NCBI GenBank assembly: GCA_900770225.1
Contig: CAAGJU010000002.1
Location: forward strand, 1-9,583
DNA from: Lachnospiraceae bacterium
GTDB taxonomy: Bacteria > Bacillota > Clostridia > Lachnospirales > Lachnospiraceae
DNA length: 9,583 nt
Direction of reading: 5' to 3'
Of the stretch, positions 5,826-9,583 are shown in pieces. The translations under genes were made by a program, and so were the position numbers. The notes beneath the pieces were generated by a model. That model worked only from the letters and a program-made list of their open reading frames with translations. It was not told the origin of the DNA and did not search any database. How positions within the stretch are numbered: position 1 is the first letter of the stretch; every line of letters starts with the position of its first letter.

Positions 5826-7262
5826 ATGGAAAAATTATATTTTATTGTAGGCAGCCAGGATTTGTATGGCGAGGAATGTCTGAAGGAAGTTGCCGCTGAT
5901 GCGGCGAAGATGACGGCTTTTCTGAACGAGAAGCTGGCGGATACGATCAGCGTTGAGCTGCTTCCGACCGTTATCACTTCGGAGACCTGCGTGAAGGATA
6001 TGCGCAAGGTGATGGATGATGATGAGTGCGTCGGTGTGATCACCTGGATGCATACGTTTTCACCGGCCAAGATGTGGATCAAGGGTCTGCAGGAGCTGAG
6101 AAAGCCGCTGCTTCACCTGCACACACAGGCAAATGAGAAGCTTCCGTATGATGATATTGACATGGATTTCATGAACCTGAACCAGTCCGCGCACGGTGAC
6201 AGAGAGTACGGATATATCCTCGCGAGACTTCACATCCAGCATGAGGTTGTTGCCGGCTATTATCAGCATGAGGACGTGATCGAGAAGATCCGTCAGTTTG
6301 CACAGGTAGCCAAGGCAATCAGCTTTTCTCACAATCTCCGCGTGGCTACCTTCGGCAACAATATGCGTGACGTGGCTGTTACCGACGGCAACCGTCTGGA
6401 GGCTGAGATCCATTACGGCTGGGAGATCAAGTACTGGGGCATCGGCGAGATCGCTGACCGCGCTGCGAAGGTAACGGATGCAGAGATCGATGCCAAGATG
6501 CAGGAATACAATGACAAATATACGATGGCAACCGATAATCTGGATGCTGTCCGTGAGCAGGCAAAGTATGAAGTCGCTTTTGACCAGTTTATCAGTGAGA
6601 ACGGATGCAAAGCCTTCTCGGATACGTTCCAGGATCTCGCAGGACTCCGTCAGCTGCCGGGCATTGCCGCACAGAACCTGATGGCAAAGGGCGTCGGCTT
6701 CGGACCTGAGGGCGATTACAAGATCGCCGCTTTCTCCGCTGTTCTGATGAAGATGGCTGAGGGCAGAAAGGGTTCGACCGGATTTATCGAGGATTACACG
6801 TATGATCTGACACCCGGAAAAGAGCTGGAGCTCGCTTCTCATATGCTTGAGGTGCCGGCTTCGTTTGCAGCAAACAAACCGGAGATTCAGGTTCATCCGC
6901 TCGGTATCGGCGGCAAGGAGGATCCGGCCCGTCTGGTATTCGACGGTGTGACGGGAGATGGCATTCAGGTTACGCTGGTTGACATGGGCGATCACTTCCG
7001 CATTATCTGCGCGGATGTAGAGCTCGTAAAGCAGCCGGAGAAGATGCCGAAGCTTCCGGTAGCGAGAATCATGTATCGCCATAAACCGAATTTTCAGATC
7101 GGCACGGCAGCATGGTGCTATGCGGGCGGCGCACATCACAGCGTGATCTCCACAGCCCTTGACCGCACGGATATCGAGATGTTTGCACGCCTGACGAATA
7201 CAGAGCTCATCACGATCGGCGATGACACGACAGAAGAAGATCTGAGAACATTCAGGATCTGA
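5826..7262 (+). CDS. araA: L-arabinose isomerase
   Basis: AraA is a cytoplasmic Mn2+-dependent enzyme that interconverts L-arabinose and L-ribulose, the first step of the bacterial L-arabinose pathway. The 478-residue length fits the family (about 470-500). The N-terminus FIVGSQDLYGEE (6-17) is a family hallmark. By analogy with E. coli AraA (E306, E333, H350, H450), the metal and catalytic residues are E295 in GPEGDYK, E322 in GFIEDYTY, H339 in SHMLEV and H438 in GGAHHS. The stretch HPLGIGGKEDPARLVF is also strongly conserved. The gene looks intact. AGGAG at 5811-5815 lies ten bases before the ATG, slightly far but the only good site. The 345-bp gap to permease 2 is filled by palindromes, and a second palindrome starts ten bases after the stop codon. 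The assignment is secure from sequence alone. Confidence 0.98.
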   Translation: MEKLYFIVGSQDLYGEECLKEVAADAAKMTAFLNEKLADTISVELLPTVITSETCVKDMRKVMDDDECVGVITWMHTFSPAKMWIKGLQELRKPLLHLHTQANEKLPYDDIDMDFMNLNQSAHGDREYGYILARLHIQHEVVAGYYQHEDVIEKIRQFAQVAKAISFSHNLRVATFGNNMRDVAVTDGNRLEAEIHYGWEIKYWGIGEIADRAAKVTDAEIDAKMQEYNDKYTMATDNLDAVREQAKYEVAFDQFISENGCKAFSDTFQDLAGLRQLPGIAAQNLMAKGVGFGPEGDYKIAAFSAVLMKMAEGRKGSTGFIEDYTYDLTPGKELELASHMLEVPASFAANKPEIQVHPLGIGGKEDPARLVFDGVTGDGIQVTLVDMGDHFRIICADVELVKQPEKMPKLPVARIMYRHKPNFQIGTAAWCYAGGAHHSVISTALDRTDIEMFARLTNTELITIGDDTTEEDLRTFRI

Positions 7263-7272
7263 GTGTATAAGT

Positions 7273-7341
7273 CCCCTCGCAAGCCAGAGGCGGACTGCAC
7301 ACCCGAAGGGTGTGCAAGGCCGACTATGGCTTTGCGATGGG
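7273..7341. repeat. Nested palindromic element after araA
   Basis: An inner hairpin TGCACACCC-GAA-GGGTGTGCA (7296-7316) is perfect over 9 bp. An outer stem pairs TCGCAAGCCA (7277-7286) with TGGCTTTGCGA (7327-7337, one extra T), extended by CCC/GGG at 7273-7275 and 7339-7341. It starts ten bases after the araA stop and lacks a following T-run, so it is not a classical terminator. Its sequence differs from the palindrome at 5485-5610 and from the edge repeats, but the nested plan is the same. Confidence 0.8.
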
Positions 7342-7360
7342 TTAGGCATGAACATCGTGA

Positions 7361-7378
7361 AATTGTACATATACATGT
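7361..7378. promoter_or_regulatory. Candidate AraR operator upstream of araR
   Basis: AATTGTACATATACATGT contains the imperfect palindrome TGTACATATACA (10 of 12 positions symmetric). Its first 12 bases are identical to 312-323 in the transporter control region. It lies just upstream of the candidate araR promoter, which fits autoregulation by AraR. The shared 12-mer is directly visible; binding is inferred. Confidence 0.6.
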
Positions 7379-7380
7379 CG

Positions 7381-7408
7381 TCGATATTTGTGCGATTTTT
7401 CGTATAAT
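7381..7408 (+). promoter_or_regulatory. Candidate sigma-A promoter for araR-araD
   Basis: A perfect -10 box TATAAT (7403-7408) has TCGATA (7381-7386) 16 bases upstream, matching TTGACA at 4 of 6 positions. The leader to the araR ATG would be about 140 nt, AT-rich, with no structure I recognise. The -10 is convincing and the -35 is weak, as expected for a repressor gene. The promoter would also drive araD. Confidence 0.5.
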
Positions 7409-7553
7409 TGCGCCGTTTTTAAGACGATTTTCAGTTATTTTTTGTGATTATTGCTGGAAAAATAGACCGGTGTTTTGTATCATGACGCTGACAGAAGAAA
7501 ACGACATGAATTGTTTTAGTTTTGTTTGAAATTTACAGAAGCGGGGAAGAGGT

Positions 7554-8648
7554 ATGGCTGATCGGCCGAAATACCAGGCAGTTATTGACTGGGTAAAAAA
7601 CAGTATCAGGGAAGGCACTTTACAGTACGGCGACAGGCTGATGTCAGAGAAGGAACTCAGTGAGAAGTTCGGACTCAGCAGGCAGACGATCCGCCATGCG
7701 ACAGGTGAACTGGAGAAGCAGCATGTGCTTACCCGCGTACAGGGAAGCGGCACGTATATCGGTGCCGCTTTTCAGCCTGTCCGGCGGGAACGGTATATGA
7801 ATATCGCTGTTCTCAGTACGTTTTATGAGAGCTATATTTTTCCGCCTATCCTGAGGGGCATTGTGTCTGTCCTGCAGAAGGCGGGTTATACGACACAGGT
7901 TGCCTTCACAGATAACCGGATGGATGTGGAAAAGCAGAACCTGAAGGCGATTCTCGAAAAAGGAGATATCGACGGTTTCATCGTGGAGCCTACGCAGAGT
8001 GCACTGCCGAATCCGAATATTCCCTATTATCAGGAAATTCTGAGCAGGCATATTCCGGTACTGTTTTTTAATGCATTTTATCCGGATCTCCATGTGCCGT
8101 GTGTGCGTATCGATGACAGAAAAATAGCTGACCACGCCACAGAGCTGCTGATCGAGAGAGGACATCGCAAGATTGTCGGAATCTTCAAGTCGGATGACGG
8201 GCAGGGACCTCTTCGATACCAGGGATATGTGGATGCCATGGTCAGACATGATGTGCCGTTCGACAGACGGAATATCATCTGGTGTGACACGGTGATGCAG
8301 CAGGATATTCATCAGCTGGCGGATTATCTGATCTTCCGCCTGGCAGACTGTACGGCGGTTGTCTGCTATAATGATGAGGTGGCCATGTCGCTGATCGATA
8401 TTCTTCTCAGTCGCGGTATCCGTGTACCGGAGGATATCTCCGTTGTCGGTATTGATGATTCAAATCTTGCTTCGGTCTGTCGTGTACCGTTTACTTCATT
8501 TCCGCATCCCAAGGAAGAACTCGGTATCAAGGTGGCGGAAAATCTGCTGAAGATGATCGATAATCCCGATTTCGACGGCAATTACCTGTATGATGTAAAG
8601 CCTGTGATGCGTGACTCAGTGCTGGATCTCCGCAAGGCAGAACAGTGA
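7554..8648 (+). CDS. araR: Arabinose operon repressor, GntR-type DNA-binding domain with LacI-type sensor domain
   Basis: AraR is a transcriptional repressor released from DNA by L-arabinose. The 364 residues compare with about 362 in Bacillus subtilis AraR and show the same chimaeric build. Residues 5-68 form a GntR winged helix, with helix-turn-helix SEKELSEKFGLSRQTIRHA (31-49) and wing RVQGSGTYI (61-69). From about residue 80 onward is a LacI/periplasmic-binding-like sensor. Stretches matching B. subtilis AraR as I remember it include YIFPPILRGI, DGFIVEPTQSAL, GIFKSDDGQG, CYNDE and RVPEDISVVGIDDS. A GGGGAAGAGG stretch (7543-7552) provides the ribosome binding site. The gene sits between araA and araD, only 27 bases before araD, so it is probably cotranscribed with it. 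Candidate operators lie at 7361-7378 and within 118-593. Regulation by L-arabinose is known for the family and inferred here. Confidence 0.95.
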   Translation: MADRPKYQAVIDWVKNSIREGTLQYGDRLMSEKELSEKFGLSRQTIRHATGELEKQHVLTRVQGSGTYIGAAFQPVRRERYMNIAVLSTFYESYIFPPILRGIVSVLQKAGYTTQVAFTDNRMDVEKQNLKAILEKGDIDGFIVEPTQSALPNPNIPYYQEILSRHIPVLFFNAFYPDLHVPCVRIDDRKIADHATELLIERGHRKIVGIFKSDDGQGPLRYQGYVDAMVRHDVPFDRRNIIWCDTVMQQDIHQLADYLIFRLADCTAVVCYNDEVAMSLIDILLSRGIRVPEDISVVGIDDSNLASVCRVPFTSFPHPKEELGIKVAENLLKMIDNPDFDGNYLYDVKPVMRDSVLDLRKAEQ

Positions 8649-8659
8649 AATTTTTCACT
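8644..8659 (+). other. Short hairpin spanning the araR stop codon
   Basis: AGTGAAA-TT-TTTCACT is a perfect 7-bp inverted repeat with a two-base centre. As RNA it would need a larger loop and so fewer base pairs. It includes the araR stop codon TGA (8646-8648) and ends three bases before the araD AGGAGG (8663-8668). It could modulate araD translation or be a protein site. It is AT-rich and weak, so no function is assured. Confidence 0.4.
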
Positions 8660-8675
8660 TCTAGGAGGAAAAGAA

Positions 8676-9377
8676 ATGCTGGAAGAACTGAAAAAGAAAG
8701 TATGGGAGGCCAATCTGCTCCTCCCGAAATATCATCTGGTAACTTTTACCTGGGGAAATGTAAGTGCCATTGACCGTGAGAGCGGCCTTTTTGTCATCAA
8801 GCCCAGCGGCGTGGATTATGAAAAACTGCAGCCGGAAGATATGGTTGTTGTGAATCTGAAGGGTGAAAAAGTCGAGGGACGTTACAATCCTTCTTCCGAT
8901 ACACCGACGCACGTCGTTCTGTACAACAGATTCAAGGATATCGGCGGCATCGTCCACACGCATTCTTCCTGGGCGACAAGCTGGGCGCAGGCCGGACGCG
9001 GTATTCCATGCTATGGGACAACGCATGCCGATTATTTTTACGGAGAGATTCCGTGCGTACGCAATCTGACGAAGGAAGAGATCGAAGAGGCGTATGAGAC
9101 AAATACCGGCGTGCTCATTGCTGATGACTTTGAACAGAACCATCGCGATCACATCGCCGTACCGGGTGTCCTCTGCAAAAATCACGGCGTGTTCACCTGG
9201 GGCAAGGATGCGAAGGAAGCTGTTCATAACGCCGTTGTCGTTGAGGAAGTGGCGAAGATGGCTGCACGCTGCGAGCTGATCAATCCGGATGTCAAGCCGG
9301 CGCCGCAGGAACTGCAGGATAAGCATTATTTCCGCAAACATGGAGCAAATGCCTATTATGGGCAGAAGGAATCCTGA
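8676..9377 (+). CDS. araD: L-ribulose-5-phosphate 4-epimerase
   Basis: AraD is a cytoplasmic class II aldolase-fold enzyme that converts L-ribulose 5-phosphate to D-xylulose 5-phosphate, feeding the pentose phosphate pathway. The 233 residues match E. coli AraD (231) closely in length and along the chain. Substrate and phosphate residues are visible in TWGNVS (N28) and KPSGVDY (K42, S44). Metal ligands by analogy are D75 in PSSDTPTH, H94 and H96 in VHTHS, and H170 in NHGVFTWG. The catalytic acid/base candidates are D119 in THADYFYG and Y228 in the C-terminal AYYGQ. AGGAGG (8663-8668) lies seven bases before the ATG. The gene follows araR by 27 bases and is probably on the same transcript. The usual partner araB (ribulokinase) is not in the window. 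The related sugar-phosphate epimerases UlaF and SgbE are alternatives on family grounds, but context favours AraD. Confidence 0.97.
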   Translation: MLEELKKKVWEANLLLPKYHLVTFTWGNVSAIDRESGLFVIKPSGVDYEKLQPEDMVVVNLKGEKVEGRYNPSSDTPTHVVLYNRFKDIGGIVHTHSSWATSWAQAGRGIPCYGTTHADYFYGEIPCVRNLTKEEIEEAYETNTGVLIADDFEQNHRDHIAVPGVLCKNHGVFTWGKDAKEAVHNAVVVEEVAKMAARCELINPDVKPAPQELQDKHYFRKHGANAYYGQKES

Positions 9378-9471
9378 AGTACGGGGGATCATCAGGTAAT
9401 CCAGATTGTAACTGTCTGACATGTTTTACCTGTAACGAGCCTGTCTGCGATTTTAAGAACATATGATATAG
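9378..9471. other. Downstream intergenic region of araD, no clear terminator
   Basis: CAGGTAA (9393-9399) and TTACCTG (9426-9432) are complementary but separated by 26 bases and not followed by a clean T-run. I see no gene here. Transcription from araD may therefore run into the repeat element beyond. Confidence 0.4.
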
Positions 9472-9523
9472 GTGTCATAAGTATGATAACCGGATCGCTA
9501 CGCGCTGCGCGCTCCCGCGATCC
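9472..9523. repeat. Upstream part of right-hand composite repeat (GTGTCA motif and hairpin A)
   Basis: GTGTCATAAGTAT (9472-9484) resembles GTGTCAATAAGTCAT at 57-71 next to the left repeat. It is followed by a hairpin: GGATCGC (9492-9498) pairs with GCGATCC (9517-9523), enclosing the palindrome CGCGC-T-GCGCG (9501-9511). It adjoins the 61-bp repeat and is probably part of the same element. The equivalent sequence for the left copy would lie outside the window. Confidence 0.65.
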
Positions 9524-9583
9524 TCCCTCAGCTCGGGCTCTCATGTGGCTTCGCCCCACTACGCCCTCGCTGAGGGGCGTGTC
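9523..9583. repeat. Right copy of 61-bp direct repeat bracketing the locus (hairpin B)
   Basis: Identical to positions 1-61 at 60 of 61 bases (A at 9543 against G at 21) and in the same orientation. It ends at the window edge with GTGTC, the bases that open hairpin C at the left copy, so the element probably continues. The two copies start 9522 bases apart and enclose all seven ara-locus genes. Confidence 0.85.

Noticed and set aside
7273..7341. Palindrome after araA as an intrinsic terminator
   Set aside because: The stem is followed by TTAGGCATGAAC rather than a T-run, so the terminator label is not supported by sequence.
6060..7376. Long minus-strand open frame (438 residues) opposite araA
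   Set aside because: It is the shadow of a well-conserved enzyme gene. Its composition is Cys/His/Arg-rich and non-protein-like, and araA is certain on the + strand.
7263..7529. 88-residue GTG-start open frame between araA and araR
   Set aside because: It crosses the nested palindrome and the araR promoter, and no ribosome binding site precedes it.

Overview
This window is an L-arabinose uptake and catabolism locus from a low-to-mid GC Gram-positive bacterium of the phylum Bacillota. A clostridial, Lachnospiraceae-like host is my inference from three things: AGGAGG-type ribosome binding sites, a Ser/Ala-rich lipoprotein linker, and a close match to the Bacillus-type AraR repressor. All seven convincing genes lie on the + strand. 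I see no tRNA, rRNA, CRISPR array, transposase, phage gene or defence system.

Layout. Positions 1-117 hold GC-rich palindromic repeat sequence. Positions 118-593 are an AT-rich control region with eleven GTAC tetramers, a TTGACA-17-TACAGT promoter candidate and leader hairpins. Next comes a four-gene sugar ABC transporter of the ribose/xylose (CUT2) type: a lipoprotein binding protein (594-1859), a strong intrinsic terminator (1930-1966), permease 1 (2010-2978), a two-domain ATPase (2994-4499) and permease 2 (4515-5480). A 126-base nested palindrome follows permease 2 directly. Then come araA (5826-7262), a second palindromic element, a short control region with a candidate AraR site and a TATAAT box, araR (7554-8648) and araD (8676-9377). 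The right edge (9472-9583) holds another copy of the GC-rich repeat that opens the window.

How the genes fit together. The transporter probably imports L-arabinose. AraA converts it to L-ribulose, and AraD converts L-ribulose 5-phosphate to D-xylulose 5-phosphate. The kinase between these steps, araB, is absent and must be encoded elsewhere or replaced. AraR probably represses the transporter promoter and its own promoter; the two regions share the 12-mer AATTGTACATAT.

Most noteworthy: 61-base direct repeats (60/61 identical) bracket the whole locus; two different palindromic elements sit immediately after the permease 2 and araA stop codons; the operator region is dense in GTAC; and the ATPase keeps one intact composite ATP site while the other is degenerate. 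The genes themselves are an ordinary metabolic system. The repeats and the regulatory architecture are the unusual parts.
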